Positions 16,533 through 25,951 of a DNA stretch of 64,000 nt are shown here, one piece after another; position 1 is the first letter of the stretch; each line of letters opens with the position of its first letter. Source of the stretch: Roseibaca calidilacus (GTDB lineage: Bacteria > Pseudomonadota > Alphaproteobacteria > Rhodobacterales > Rhodobacteraceae); assembly GCF_001517585.1 (NCBI RefSeq), contig NZ_FBYC01000004.1, forward strand, positions 434,001 through 498,000. Reading direction: 5' to 3'. The position numbers were made by a program, and so were the translations under genes. The notes beneath the pieces were generated by a model. That model was not told the DNA's origin. It did not search any database and saw nothing but the letters and a program-made list of their open reading frames with translations.

Positions 16533-18943
16533 GCTGCCGTGTCCGTCCTATCTTGGGGCAGGCGCGCCGCCTGCGGGGCGCGCAGAACCAGAAGCGTGTA
16601 ACGCATGATCCCCTGTCGGTAGGCTTCGGTCAGGGCATTGCCGCCGATCATGTTGGAAAACAACGGATGCCCATGCAGCCCGAAGCGCTCTGCCATGGGC
16701 CCGGCCAGCCGCAAGGCGCGGTCCCGCCAGCGGGTCAGGTGCAGATAGTGGCTTAGGTCACGCTCTGCCAGCAGGTCATAGCCCAGCTCTTCGGCTTGCG
16801 CGGCAATGGTGCGGCTGGCGCTGACATGGCCCAGACGCCAGCCCTTGCGGAAACTGTCGATCAACCGGGCGTGGTCTGGGGGCAGTGCATCTATGTCCGC
16901 CAACATGTCATCAACCAACACCAGCACGCCGCCGGGGGCCAGATGGTCCAGCGCCGCGCGCAAGAACGCCTCGGCGCTGGGGGCGTGGACATGGCTTTCG
17001 ACGGCGACCGCGACGTCGGCCTTGTGCAGGCTGGCATGGCGCGTGAAATCGGCTTGCAGGAAATGGCAGCGCTCGGCCAACCCCTGCGCGCGGGCATGGT
17101 CCCGCGCAAGGCGCACTTGCTCGGCGCTCAGGGTCAGGCCCGAAAAGCGGGTCTCCGGCCAGCGGCGCGCCAGCTGAAACACCGTCCCGCCCACGCCACA
17201 GCCAAGGTCGCACAGGTGCTCTGGCACACGTCCCAGCGCCTGCTCGGCAGCCTTGGCGATCAGCGTGTTGACATGGGCAGCCGCTTGTTCCGAGGTTGTA
17301 ACACCATCGGCCCAGAGCGGTCGGTGAATCGCCAACGCCTTGCCACTGCCGCCAACGACCAGAAAGCGCTTTGTGCTGGTGTCGTAATAGGCGGCGACCG
17401 CGTTGGGGCGCGCCGGGGCATCAAACCAGGCCAAAAGCCAAGGCGCGGCCAGCAGCGGCACGACCACCGGCAGAACCATCGCGCCCGACAGTGCCGCACT
17501 AGCACCAGAGGCCAGCAGAGCCTGCGGCAGGGTGACGGCCAGCAAGATCACCAGCCCCGCAACCTGCGCGCTGCGTCCGGGTGTGTCGCGGCGCGCGCGT
17601 GCTATGCCGGATGGCTGCCAGCCAGCATCGCGCCCGGCCAGCACGGCCGCGACATGCCCGGCGCGTCGCAGCATCCAGATCGGCGCGATGACCGTTGACA
17701 GGGCCAACTCTGCCAAGAACCCGCGCAGCACAGTGCCGGGGCGGCGCGCAAGCAGGCGGCGCAACCGGGCCAATCCGGCCAATTTGGGCACCAGCAGCAC
17801 CGTTAGCATGGCGCTTAGGGCAACCCATGCTTCGGGCCGGGCATGGACCGCGCCAGAGCCAAGCAGCAGCACCAGCGCCAGCCAGATCGGCGCGGACAGG
17901 TAGGATTGAATGCCAGCCAACAAATGCAGGCGGCTGCCGACATGCAGCCCGCGCGCGCCCACAAAGCGCATATGTTGCAGATTGCCCTGCGCCCAGCGAC
18001 GGTCGCGCGCGGTATAGGCGCTTGTGGTGGTGGGCGCGTCCTCTGCGCTGCCGCGCATGTCGGGGCAGATGCGCAAGTCCCACCCGGCAGCGCGCATAAG
18101 CGCAGCCTCGACGAAATCATGGCTCAGGATCGGCCCGCCAAGAGGCGCGCGCCCGGGCAAGGCGGGCAGATCGGCCACCTTGCGATAGGCCGCAACCCGC
18201 AGCAGGGCATTATGCCCCCAGTAATTGCCGCAGGCGCCGCTGATCTGGGCCAGCCCGCTGGTAAAAACCGGGCCTGTCATCCGCACCGACAGGCGTTGCA
18301 ACCGCGCCAGCCGGGTAGGGCCGGGGCGCAGCGCGATCCCGGCCTGCAACAGCCCAAGTCGCGGGTTGCGCGCCATGATCCGGCGCATTCGGGCCAGCCG
18401 TTCCACGGTCAGGCTGCTATCGGCATCCAGCACCAGCATTGTGTCGAAATCGTCACCATGTTCGGCCAGCCAATCGCGCAAGTTGCCGGGCTTGCGCCCT
18501 TTTGGCGCCGCGCGGTTGCGGTAGATCACGCCGGGCAGCGCGCCGAACAGGTCACGCTCCAGCGCGACCGCATCTGCATCGGCGGTGTCAGACAGGATGA
18601 AAACCTGCGTTCGCAGCGCCTCTGGGCGGGTTTGCAGGGCGGTCATGAAATCGCGGGCACGCGCGGCCAAGGAGTCCGGCGCTTCGCCGCAGATCAGCCA
18701 CAAGACGGCGCAGTGGTCATCCGGGGTGGTGCTGACCTCGGGCAAAGGTCCGGCTTGGCGCAGGCCCAGCAGGGCGGTGACAGCCGCCGCGGACAAGGCC
18801 AATGCATTCGCGGCAAATAACACAGAAACCATGACAGCCAGCGCGGGCGCGGTCGCCGCATGGTCTATTCCGGCCCAGAACAGCCCAGATAGCCCTGCGG
18901 TCAGGCCAAGGATACCGACAAAGGGGAGCGATGCGCGGCTCAT
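16529..18943 (-). CDS. opgH: OpgH glucosyltransferase fused to a SAM methyltransferase
   Basis: N-terminal part (about 1-510) is a membrane glucosyltransferase of the MdoH/OpgH type: two N-terminal TM segments, GT2 domain with DAD (173-175), GHNALLRV, SHDFVEAALMRAAGW and RRWAQGN (QxxRW-like), then several C-terminal TM segments. It polymerises the beta-glucan of OPGs from UDP-glucose. Residues about 515-804 form a class I methyltransferase with motif I DLGCGVGG (579-586) and a GGVLVLVDDM block. The reading frame is continuous with no linker stop. The methyl acceptor is unknown. It overlaps both neighbours by four bases. Confidence 0.88.
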   Translation of the reverse strand: MSRASLPFVGILGLTAGLSGLFWAGIDHAATAPALAVMVSVLFAANALALSAAAVTALLGLRQAGPLPEVSTTPDDHCAVLWLICGEAPDSLAARARDFMTALQTRPEALRTQVFILSDTADADAVALERDLFGALPGVIYRNRAAPKGRKPGNLRDWLAEHGDDFDTMLVLDADSSLTVERLARMRRIMARNPRLGLLQAGIALRPGPTRLARLQRLSVRMTGPVFTSGLAQISGACGNYWGHNALLRVAAYRKVADLPALPGRAPLGGPILSHDFVEAALMRAAGWDLRICPDMRGSAEDAPTTTSAYTARDRRWAQGNLQHMRFVGARGLHVGSRLHLLAGIQSYLSAPIWLALVLLLGSGAVHARPEAWVALSAMLTVLLVPKLAGLARLRRLLARRPGTVLRGFLAELALSTVIAPIWMLRRAGHVAAVLAGRDAGWQPSGIARARRDTPGRSAQVAGLVILLAVTLPQALLASGASAALSGAMVLPVVVPLLAAPWLLAWFDAPARPNAVAAYYDTSTKRFLVVGGSGKALAIHRPLWADGVTTSEQAAAHVNTLIAKAAEQALGRVPEHLCDLGCGVGGTVFQLARRWPETRFSGLTLSAEQVRLARDHARAQGLAERCHFLQADFTRHASLHKADVAVAVESHVHAPSAEAFLRAALDHLAPGGVLVLVDDMLADIDALPPDHARLIDSFRKGWRLGHVSASRTIAAQAEELGYDLLAERDLSHYLHLTRWRDRALRLAGPMAERFGLHGHPLFSNMIGGNALTEAYRQGIMRYTLLVLRAPQAARLPQDRTDTAA

Positions 18944-19503
18944 ACCCGACCGCGCCCAAACGGGGGCCAGATCCGGTCAAACACCCCATCGCGCAGGCGC
19001 AGATGGTTCAGCCCCGCCGCGATATGCGCCAAGATCAGGGCCGCCAAGGCATAGCGCGCCGTGCCATGGACCCATTTCGCCGTGTCCGCCAGCGCATCCG
19101 AGCGCGGCACAAGGGGCGGAAAGCCGATGGCGTCCAGCATCTCTATCGGGAAACCGCCCGCGCGGACACGGATATAGCCGCTGATCGCCATGACAAGCAG
19201 CAGGGCATAAAGCGCGCCATGCGCCAGCCGCGCAATGCGCGCTTGCAGTGGCGGCACGCTGGCAGGCAGTGGCGGCGCGGGTGCCCAGACCCGCCATACC
19301 AGCCGCAAGACCACCAACGCCAAAATGAAAACCCCGCCATTCTTGTGCAGTATGAACAGCGTGTTCTGCAAATCGCGCGAAAGGCCATCCTGCAACATCA
19401 CAACCCCGATGGGAAGTGTCGTGAGGACCAGTACCGCGACGATCCAATGCAGGGCGCGGCTTGTGGCGGCATAGCGGGCCGGTCTGAAGGTCAGGTCGGT
19501 CAT
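18940..19503 (-). CDS. Cytochrome b561-type membrane protein
   Basis: A 187-aa four-helix membrane cytochrome b. Candidate haem histidines lie in RALHWIVAVL, ILHKNGGVF, LAHGALYALL and LAHIAAGLNHL. First gene of the OPG operon by orientation, overlapping opgH by four bases. A redox role is likely, but the partner is unknown. Confidence 0.85.
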   Translation of the reverse strand: MTDLTFRPARYAATSRALHWIVAVLVLTTLPIGVVMLQDGLSRDLQNTLFILHKNGGVFILALVVLRLVWRVWAPAPPLPASVPPLQARIARLAHGALYALLLVMAISGYIRVRAGGFPIEMLDAIGFPPLVPRSDALADTAKWVHGTARYALAALILAHIAAGLNHLRLRDGVFDRIWPPFGRGRV

Positions 19504-19644
19504 GGATGCTCCCGGCGGTGTGGAACGTGCTACATCTCGCGTAAAAGCTAGGCCGCGCCCGGAAAAGGCAAACTCGCGTGATCGTGCGGGTTTAAGGCCA
19601 ATTTCGGCATTGATCCTTGCGTCGATGGGCTAAATCGACACAGC

Positions 19645-20409
19645 ATGACAAGACCCGACAAACCCTTTGGCACCACCGTTGCCCCGCAAGCCTTGCGGCA
19701 AGCTTGGGTTGCTGTCGCGGCCGGCCTGCCGCTGGCGGCGGGCGGCGCGTTCGGTCTGGCCAGCCACGGTGGCGCAGAGCATGCGGCGGTTGCGGCACTT
19801 CTGGCAGCCTGCATGGTGCTGCCCGCCGGCGTGCTGGTGCTGCGTGGATTTCAACGGCTGGCCTATCCGCACGCGCGGCTGGGGATGTGCAATATCGTGA
19901 CGCTGATGCGCGGTGCGGTCATCGCGGCGCTTGCCGGGTTGCTGGCTGTGCCCGATGCGCTGGCCGTGCTTGGATACCCGCTTGCCGCTTTGGCAGCACT
20001 TGTGCTGGCGCTTGATGGGGTCGATGGGTGGGCTGCGCGCCGTGCCGGGCTTGCCTCGCATTTCGGGGCACGGCTGGACGTGGAAACCGACGTGGCCTTC
20101 GCGCTGGTGATGGCCGCGCTTGCAGTTGCGCTCGACAAGGTGGGGCCATGGTTCTTGCTTCTGGGCCTGCTGCGCCCGATCTTTTTGCTGGGCGGGCTTG
20201 TCTGGCCATGGTTGCACGGCCCGCTTGCGCCGTCACAGCGCCGCCGTTTCGTGGCAGGCCTGCAAATGGGCGGGCAGGTTTGTTTGCTGTTGCCGGTGCT
20301 AAGCGGGGCGCTGGCGCAGGGTCTGGGCCTTGCGATTCTGACGGTCGTGCTGGCGTCTTTCCTGTATGATATCCGGAGCCTACACGCGCAGGCGGAACGA
20401 CAGCCATGA
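19645..20409 (+). CDS. CDP-alcohol phosphotransferase family protein
   Basis: Integral membrane enzyme (254 aa) with the complete family signature D-x2-D-G-x2-A-R-x8-G-x3-D-x3-D at residues 124-149. It transfers a phospho-alcohol from a CDP-activated donor (such as CDP-diacylglycerol) to an alcohol. At least five hydrophobic segments. It is first in a run of four genes with 4-base overlaps. The acceptor may be an inositol- or glycerol-type alcohol judging by the neighbours, which is inference. Confidence 0.85.
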   Translation: MTRPDKPFGTTVAPQALRQAWVAVAAGLPLAAGGAFGLASHGGAEHAAVAALLAACMVLPAGVLVLRGFQRLAYPHARLGMCNIVTLMRGAVIAALAGLLAVPDALAVLGYPLAALAALVLALDGVDGWAARRAGLASHFGARLDVETDVAFALVMAALAVALDKVGPWFLLLGLLRPIFLLGGLVWPWLHGPLAPSQRRRFVAGLQMGGQVCLLLPVLSGALAQGLGLAILTVVLASFLYDIRSLHAQAERQP

Positions 20410-22013
20410 AACTTGGCGCGGCTCTGGCCATCTTGTATTTGGTGCTGGTCCAGCCCAACCATCCACAGGCGATGACATGGGGTGCGCTGGCGGTCTTCCC
20501 GCTGGAATTGCCGGTCATCGTGGCGGCGTTGCTGGCGCTGGGGTCGGGACGGGCGGCAACGGCACTGCGCATCGCGCTGATTGCGGTGGTCTGGGTCATC
20601 TTGTTGCTGAAACTGGCCGATTTCGCGACCTTCATGGCGTTCAACCGGGGTTTCAACCTTGTTGTGGATTACCACCTTTTGCCCGCCGCATGGATGCTGG
20701 CGGAAGGCAGCCTTGGTGCCGGTCTGGCATGGTTGGCACTGGGCGCGGCGGTTTTGGCGCTGGGCGGTCTTGCATGGGGGCTATGGTGGGCCACCGGCGT
20801 TTTGGCCGCGCTGCGCTTGCCACGGGCGGCGCGCATTCTGGCCTTGGCGCTTGCCCCGGTGACCGCTGCCGTTGCCGTGGCAGAGATCGGCGCGGCACGC
20901 GGCGCGTGGTCCTTGCCAGAGGCGATCGACCCACCCGGCGCGGCCTTTACCGCGCGGGTCGGGCTGGAACGCGCAGAACAGGCGCTGATCGCGCGGCAGG
21001 ATCTTGCACGCTTTGCACAAGCCGCGCAGCGCGATCCGATGCGCGACCGCGCCCCGCAACTGGACGCGCTTGGCCCGCGTGACCTGATCCTGATCTATGT
21101 TGAAAGCTATGGCCGCTCCAGCCATGACAACCCGCTATATGCCCAGACCCACCGTGACACCCTGCGCAAGGCGCAGGACAAAATCGCGCAGGCCGGGATG
21201 GCCATGCGCTCGGGTTGGGCGCGTGCGCCGATGGTGGGCGGGCAAAGCTGGTTGACACATGGCTCTGTCGCCTCTGGCCTGTGGCTGGACACCCAATCGC
21301 GCTACCGCGCGCTTCTGGCCAGCCCGCGCCGGACCTTGTTTCATTTCGCAGCCCAAGCCGGGCGGCGTAATGTGGCGATCATGCCGGCGCATGTGTTGCC
21401 ATGGCCGGAAGGGTCTTATTTCGGGTTTGACGCGATTTATAACGCAGATGATCTTGGCTATCAGGGCCAGCCATTCAATTGGGTGACGATGCCCGACCAG
21501 TTCACGCTGGCGGCTTTCGAGCGGCTGGAGCTGTCGCGCCCCGACCGCGCCCCGCTGGTGGCCCAGATCGCGCTCGTCTCGTCCCACGCGCCTTGGGTGC
21601 CGGTGCCCGAACTGTTGCCATGGGACACGCTGGGGGACGGGCAGGAATTCGACCAATGGGCGCTGTCGGGTGATCCGCCAGAGGTCGTCTGGCGCGATCA
21701 CGACCGGGTGCGCGACCAGTTTCGGCAGGCGATTGATTACAGCCTTGAAACCGTCGGGGATTGGGCCGCGCGCCAAGGCGACCGCGCCCCGCTGATCGTG
21801 GTCATGGGCGACCATGAACCGGCACGCTTCGTGTCGGGGGTGGAGGGGTTCGATGTGCCGTTGCACATCATCGGCCCGGCCGACCTTGTGGCCCGATTTG
21901 ACGGTTTGGATTGGGCCGCAGGGCTGTTGCCCGACCCAGCGACCCCAAGCCTGCCCATGGATGCGCTGCGCGACCTGTTGCTGTCGCGCCTGAGTGCAGA
22001 GCCCGCACCATGA
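20406..22013 (+). CDS. Membrane sulfatase-fold protein (phosphoglycerol transferase-like)
   Basis: 535 aa. The N-terminal 160 residues hold about five membrane segments, then a large periplasmic alkaline-phosphatase/sulfatase-type domain: LILIYVESYGRSS with the likely nucleophile Ser/Thr region, GQSWLTHGSVASG, VSSHAPWVP and a metal-binding VVMGDHEPA. The layout matches LtaS/OpgB-type phosphoglycerol transferases. The nearby OPG operon makes modification of glucans or lipids a fair guess. Start overlaps the upstream stop by four bases. Confidence 0.75.
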   Translation: MKLGAALAILYLVLVQPNHPQAMTWGALAVFPLELPVIVAALLALGSGRAATALRIALIAVVWVILLLKLADFATFMAFNRGFNLVVDYHLLPAAWMLAEGSLGAGLAWLALGAAVLALGGLAWGLWWATGVLAALRLPRAARILALALAPVTAAVAVAEIGAARGAWSLPEAIDPPGAAFTARVGLERAEQALIARQDLARFAQAAQRDPMRDRAPQLDALGPRDLILIYVESYGRSSHDNPLYAQTHRDTLRKAQDKIAQAGMAMRSGWARAPMVGGQSWLTHGSVASGLWLDTQSRYRALLASPRRTLFHFAAQAGRRNVAIMPAHVLPWPEGSYFGFDAIYNADDLGYQGQPFNWVTMPDQFTLAAFERLELSRPDRAPLVAQIALVSSHAPWVPVPELLPWDTLGDGQEFDQWALSGDPPEVVWRDHDRVRDQFRQAIDYSLETVGDWAARQGDRAPLIVVMGDHEPARFVSGVEGFDVPLHIIGPADLVARFDGLDWAAGLLPDPATPSLPMDALRDLLLSRLSAEPAP

Positions 22014-22888
22014 GCGCGCGGGCATGTCGCGCGATGGCCACGCTGGCGGTTCTGGCGGCGGTGGTCTGGCTTGCGGGACCAAGCCTGCTGCTAGAGCGGC
22101 TGAGCACGGCCAATGCCGCATGGGTGGCGTTGGCGGCGCTGATGCTGGTTGCGCAAATATGGCTGTCGGCGCTTCGCTGGCAGGTGACCGCACAGGCGCT
22201 GGGCACGCCCGTCCCGCGCGGCTGGGCAATTGCGGAATACCACCTGTCGGTTCTGGGCAATACGCTTTTGCCGGGGGGGGTCATGGGCGATCTGGGCCGT
22301 GCGGCGCGCGCGCGGGGCAGCATGGGGGGGTGGCGCCCCGCCGCCGCCTCTGTGGTGCTGGAGCGGTTGGCCGGACAGATCGCGCTGCTTTTGGTCGGCC
22401 TTGCAGGGTCGTGCTGGTGGCTTGGCACGCGCTTTGGCGCCCCGGCAGCGGTTGCGGTGCTGATCGGCAGCGCGGCGGTGCTTGCCGCGCTGATCGGCGT
22501 CACGCCCCGGCGCTGGCGCGCTTTGCTGCATCGGGCATGGGGCAGCCATGCGGCTGCACAGATCGGGCTCAGCGCGCTGGTGCTGGCCTGCAACCTGCTG
22601 GGCGTCTGGACGGCGGCGCGGGCGGTTGGTGTGTCGCTGGACATGGGGCAGGCGCTGTTCGTCATTCCGCTGACCTTGTTGGCCATGCTGGTGCCGCTGA
22701 CCGTCAATGGCTGGGGCCTGCGCGAAGGGCTTGCAGCCGGGCTGTGGCCGCTGGTGGGTGTGTCCGCATCCGACGCGGTGGCGGCAAGTGTCGCCTTCGG
22801 GCTATGTGCCGTTCTTGCGGCGCTGAGCGGGCTTGTGCCTTTGGCGCAGCGCCTTTGGGGCGCGCGGCGTGACAAATTGAGGACATGA
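22010..22888 (+). CDS. Flippase-like (lysyl-PG synthase TM domain) protein
   Basis: A 292-aa polytopic membrane protein of the UPF0104/AglD-MprF transmembrane type, with the NTLLPGGVMGDLGRA and NGWGLREGLAAGL blocks characteristic of this group. Relatives move lipid-linked molecules across the membrane. It starts at ATG 22010 overlapping the sulfatase stop, and ends overlapping the next gene. Confidence 0.8.
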   Translation: MSARACRAMATLAVLAAVVWLAGPSLLLERLSTANAAWVALAALMLVAQIWLSALRWQVTAQALGTPVPRGWAIAEYHLSVLGNTLLPGGVMGDLGRAARARGSMGGWRPAAASVVLERLAGQIALLLVGLAGSCWWLGTRFGAPAAVAVLIGSAAVLAALIGVTPRRWRALLHRAWGSHAAAQIGLSALVLACNLLGVWTAARAVGVSLDMGQALFVIPLTLLAMLVPLTVNGWGLREGLAAGLWPLVGVSASDAVAASVAFGLCAVLAALSGLVPLAQRLWGARRDKLRT

Positions 22889-23694
22889 ACACAATGGCCA
22901 TGCCACACGATCCGGCGCTAGACGCCGCCCTTGCTGCCGCGCGCGACGCAGGCAGGCTTTTGCTTCAGATGCGGCAGGGGCAAGACGGGCTTTCCCCGCG
23001 CAGCAAACGAGCGGGGGATTTCGTGTCAGAGGCCGATCTGCGCGCCGAATCGTTGTTGCGCACGCGCCTGTGCGGCCCCGATGACCATTGGCTGGGCGAG
23101 GAAACCGGCACGCCCCCGCGCGCCGCGTCGCAGGTCTGGATCGTGGACCCGTTGGATGGCACCACCAATTACCTGCGCGGTATCGGGCATTGGGCAGTAT
23201 CCATCGCGCTAGAGGTCGATGGCATGCGCATCATGGGTGTTGTCTATGACCCATCGCGTGATGAATGTTTCTGCGCCTTGGCGGGGCAGGGCGCGTGGCT
23301 GAATGGCGCGCCGATCCGGGTTTCTGACACCGCTATCCTGCGCGATGCCTTGTTCGGAACCGGCATTCCGTTTGGGACCATGGACCATATCGCGGATCAT
23401 GCCGCCGATATCGCCCGGCTTGCCCCGCATTGCGCGGGCCTGCGCCGGATGGGGGCGGCGGCGCTGGATCTGGCCTATGTCGCCTGCGGGCGGCTGGACG
23501 GGTTCTGGGAGCGCCGCTTGCAGCCTTGGGACATTGCTGCGGGGCTGGTTCTGCTGCAACAGGCGGGCGCGGTTGTCGCGGGGCTGGACCCCGGCCTGCC
23601 CCCCGAACAGACCGGCACGGTGCTGACTGCGGCGCCGGGTGTGTTCCAGCCTTTCGCGCAAATTTTGCGCGCGGGCCAAGACGTTACGTCGTGA
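22885..23694 (+). CDS. Inositol monophosphatase-family phosphatase
   Basis: 269 aa. Metal-binding motifs GEET (71-74), WIVDPLDGTTNYLRG (85-99) and QPWDIAAGLVLLQQAGA are intact, so it should be an active sugar or inositol phosphatase. Its end overlaps the convergent FkbM gene by 11 bases. With the CDP-alcohol phosphotransferase upstream it could remove a phosphate from a newly joined polyol phosphate. Nucleotide (PAP) phosphatase activity is an alternative. Confidence 0.85.
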   Translation: MNTMAMPHDPALDAALAAARDAGRLLLQMRQGQDGLSPRSKRAGDFVSEADLRAESLLRTRLCGPDDHWLGEETGTPPRAASQVWIVDPLDGTTNYLRGIGHWAVSIALEVDGMRIMGVVYDPSRDECFCALAGQGAWLNGAPIRVSDTAILRDALFGTGIPFGTMDHIADHAADIARLAPHCAGLRRMGAAALDLAYVACGRLDGFWERRLQPWDIAAGLVLLQQAGAVVAGLDPGLPPEQTGTVLTAAPGVFQPFAQILRAGQDVTS

Positions 23695-24421
23695 TCCGCC
23701 GCGCGTAAATGTCGCCCGACCCGCTATCGGGTGCCTGTCGGGCCAGCCATGCGCGCAGTTGCGCAAGGTCGCGCCAGTCGGGCCAGTCAAAGCCCGCATT
23801 CTCGCCCCGCACCACGTTGAATTCATAAGTGCCCAGCTCTGCCAGACGCGCCAACACCGCCGCACTGGCCTGCGGCAGGCCCGGCAGGTATTCGAAAGAC
23901 ACAAGGTCCACCGGCTGGCTAAGACCGGACAGCACCTCTGCCTCATAGCCTTCCACGTCGATCTTGATGTAACGCGGCAGGCCATGCGCGGCAATCATCG
24001 CATCCAGCGTGGTCACATGCACTTCGGCGCGACTGTCCCAGCGGACATGTTCGAAGCCGGGCATGGCGCGGGCCTCGTCGGGCAAGCTGTCGCGCAAGGA
24101 GGACACGGTCGGATGGCGCCGCGATACCGCCATTTGCGCGCGCGACTCTGCCCGGCCCAGCGCAGCTTCAACCAGCACGATATCGCGCGGCAAGGCCCAG
24201 CGCAGGAAACGCGCAAAGACCGGCTGCGGTTCGAAGGCGATCACGCGCGCCCCGTAATGCCGCATGGCCCGCGCGCGGGTGCCCACATGCGCGCCCACAT
24301 CAAAGGCTAGGTCGCCCGGTCCGATAAGCTCGCGATATAAGGCGCGGTTTCTGCGCATCAGCGCCGGGTTGTAGTAAATCACCACCGACCGCAAGACGCC
24401 TAGAATACTGCTCAACTGCAC
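23684..24421 (-). CDS. FkbM-family methyltransferase
   Basis: SAM-dependent methyltransferase, 245 aa. Motif I is FDVGAHVGTRARAM, followed by VIAFEPQP and the FkbM-typical YIKIDVEGYEAEVLSG. Members methylate sugars, lipids or antibiotics. The substrate is not evident. It is transcribed away from the dehydrogenase cluster, with a 141-base divergent gap at 24422-24562 that holds only promoters. Confidence 0.85.
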   Translation of the reverse strand: MQLSSILGVLRSVVIYYNPALMRRNRALYRELIGPGDLAFDVGAHVGTRARAMRHYGARVIAFEPQPVFARFLRWALPRDIVLVEAALGRAESRAQMAVSRRHPTVSSLRDSLPDEARAMPGFEHVRWDSRAEVHVTTLDAMIAAHGLPRYIKIDVEGYEAEVLSGLSQPVDLVSFEYLPGLPQASAAVLARLAELGTYEFNVVRGENAGFDWPDWRDLAQLRAWLARQAPDSGSGDIYARRITT

Positions 24422-24562
24422 CGCGCACCCCCTGCTTCAGACACCGTTTAACTAGGCCCATTGCCAATATATCCAGCCAGTGCGCCACTGTTTTTCAAGA
24501 TGGCCCAGTCTTGGCACAGGCGGGTCAAGCCCTAACTACGTTCGGTAACCAAAAGGAGCACC

Positions 24563-25534
24563 ATGACGCAGGCCTTGCACCACACTCGCGCTCCCCGCGC
24601 GCTTTGGATCAAAGCGCCGGGAGAAGCATGCCTGCTGCCCGCCGAGCTTGGCACGGGCGATTTGTTGCATATGCGGTTCAGTGCCATCAGCCGGGGCACG
24701 GAACGTCTGGTGCTTTCAGGTAATGTTCCCGCTAACGAACAAGACCGGATGCGTGCGCCCTTTCAGGAAGGCGCATTCACGTTTCCCGTGAAATATGGCT
24801 ATTGCGCCGTTGCAGAGCGTGCAGAAGGGCCAAATGCCGGGGAAATGGTGTTTGCGCTGTTCCCGCATCAGGACATGTTTCGCCTGCCAGCGGACAACAC
24901 CATCGCGCTGCCGCAGGGTGTGCCGCCCAGCCGTGCGGTTCTGGCGGCCAATATGGAAACCGCGCTGAACGTGGTCTGGGACAGTGCCATGTCCGCAGGC
25001 GACCGGGTGGCGGTCATCGGCGCGGGCGTGGTGGGTGCGCTGGTCGGCTACCTTGCTGCCACCATGCCCGGAACCGATGTCACGCTGTGCGATCTGGACC
25101 CGGCGCGCGGGGAGTTGGCGGCGCGCTTGGGCTGCGATTTTGCCGCGCCAGACCGGCTATCTGGCGAATATGACGTCATTGTGAATGCCTCTGCTTCGGG
25201 CGCTGGATTGGCCCTTGCGCTAGAGCATGCCGGGCCGGGTGCCACGGTGGTCGAGGCAAGCTGGCACGGCGCCACACCGGTGGCCTTGCCCTTGGGCGGG
25301 CGGTTTCACAGCCAGCGTTTGCGGCTTGTCAGCTCTCAGGTGGGCGCGGTGCCGCCCGACCGTCTGCCGCGCTGGGATTTCCGCCGCCGCTTGACCAAGG
25401 CGCTCGACATGCTGACCGATCCACGGCTGGATGCCCTGATCTCGGGCGAGAGCGCCTTTGCCGACCTGCCGCGCGACTATGCCGCCATTCTGGCCGACCC
25501 GGCCACGTTGTGCCACCGCATTCGCTATACCTGA
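24563..25534 (+). CDS. Zinc-type alcohol dehydrogenase-like oxidoreductase
   Basis: MDR superfamily protein (323 aa) with an N-terminal GroES-like domain and a Rossmann fold (VAVIGAGVVGALVGYLAA). The usual Cys/His catalytic zinc ligands are not obvious in the N-terminal part (it has ISRGTERLVLSG), so zinc dependence is doubtful. The AAAAGGAG site precedes ATG 24563. First gene of a four-gene cluster with a PTPS homologue, a methyltransferase and a RibD-like reductase. Confidence 0.75.
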   Translation: MTQALHHTRAPRALWIKAPGEACLLPAELGTGDLLHMRFSAISRGTERLVLSGNVPANEQDRMRAPFQEGAFTFPVKYGYCAVAERAEGPNAGEMVFALFPHQDMFRLPADNTIALPQGVPPSRAVLAANMETALNVVWDSAMSAGDRVAVIGAGVVGALVGYLAATMPGTDVTLCDLDPARGELAARLGCDFAAPDRLSGEYDVIVNASASGAGLALALEHAGPGATVVEASWHGATPVALPLGGRFHSQRLRLVSSQVGAVPPDRLPRWDFRRRLTKALDMLTDPRLDALISGESAFADLPRDYAAILADPATLCHRIRYT

Positions 25535-25552
25535 CCCTTGAAAGGACGCCCC

Positions 25553-25948
25553 ATGTTCGCTGTCGAAGTTCGCGACCACATCATGATTGCCCATTCCCTG
25601 CCATCGCCGGTCTTTGGCCCCGCGCAAGGCATGCACGGCGCAACGTTTACCGTCGATGCCGCCTTTTACACCGAGGACATCGACGCGCATGGCTTGGTCG
25701 TCGATATCGGCCTTGCCACCGAAGCGCTGGCCGACACGCTTGCGCCCTTGCGCTACAAGAACCTTGACGAAGTGCCTGAATTCACAGGCAAATTCACCAC
25801 GACCGAATTTCTGTGCAAGCATATTTTCGACAGTATGAAAGCGCGGATCGCGGCGGGTGATCTGAACGATGGGGGCCGGGTGAAGAAGCTGCGCATCCTG
25901 CTGCACGAAAGCCATATGGCGCGTGCTTGGTTCGAAGGGCAGGTGTAA
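25553..25948 (+). CDS. 6-pyruvoyl/6-carboxytetrahydropterin synthase homologue, altered active site
   Basis: PTPS/QueD-fold protein (131 aa): IMIAHSLPSPVFG near the N-terminus and TTEFLCKHIFDSM in the C-terminal half match the family. The zinc triad is incomplete: the usual HGH appears as MHGATF, and the catalytic Cys expected just before it is absent (GPAQGMHG). It may therefore catalyse a different reaction or only bind a pterin. Start at ATG 25553 rather than 25538, since family similarity begins at MFAVEVRDHI. Confidence 0.75.
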   Translation: MFAVEVRDHIMIAHSLPSPVFGPAQGMHGATFTVDAAFYTEDIDAHGLVVDIGLATEALADTLAPLRYKNLDEVPEFTGKFTTTEFLCKHIFDSMKARIAAGDLNDGGRVKKLRILLHESHMARAWFEGQV

Positions 25949-25951
25949 CGC

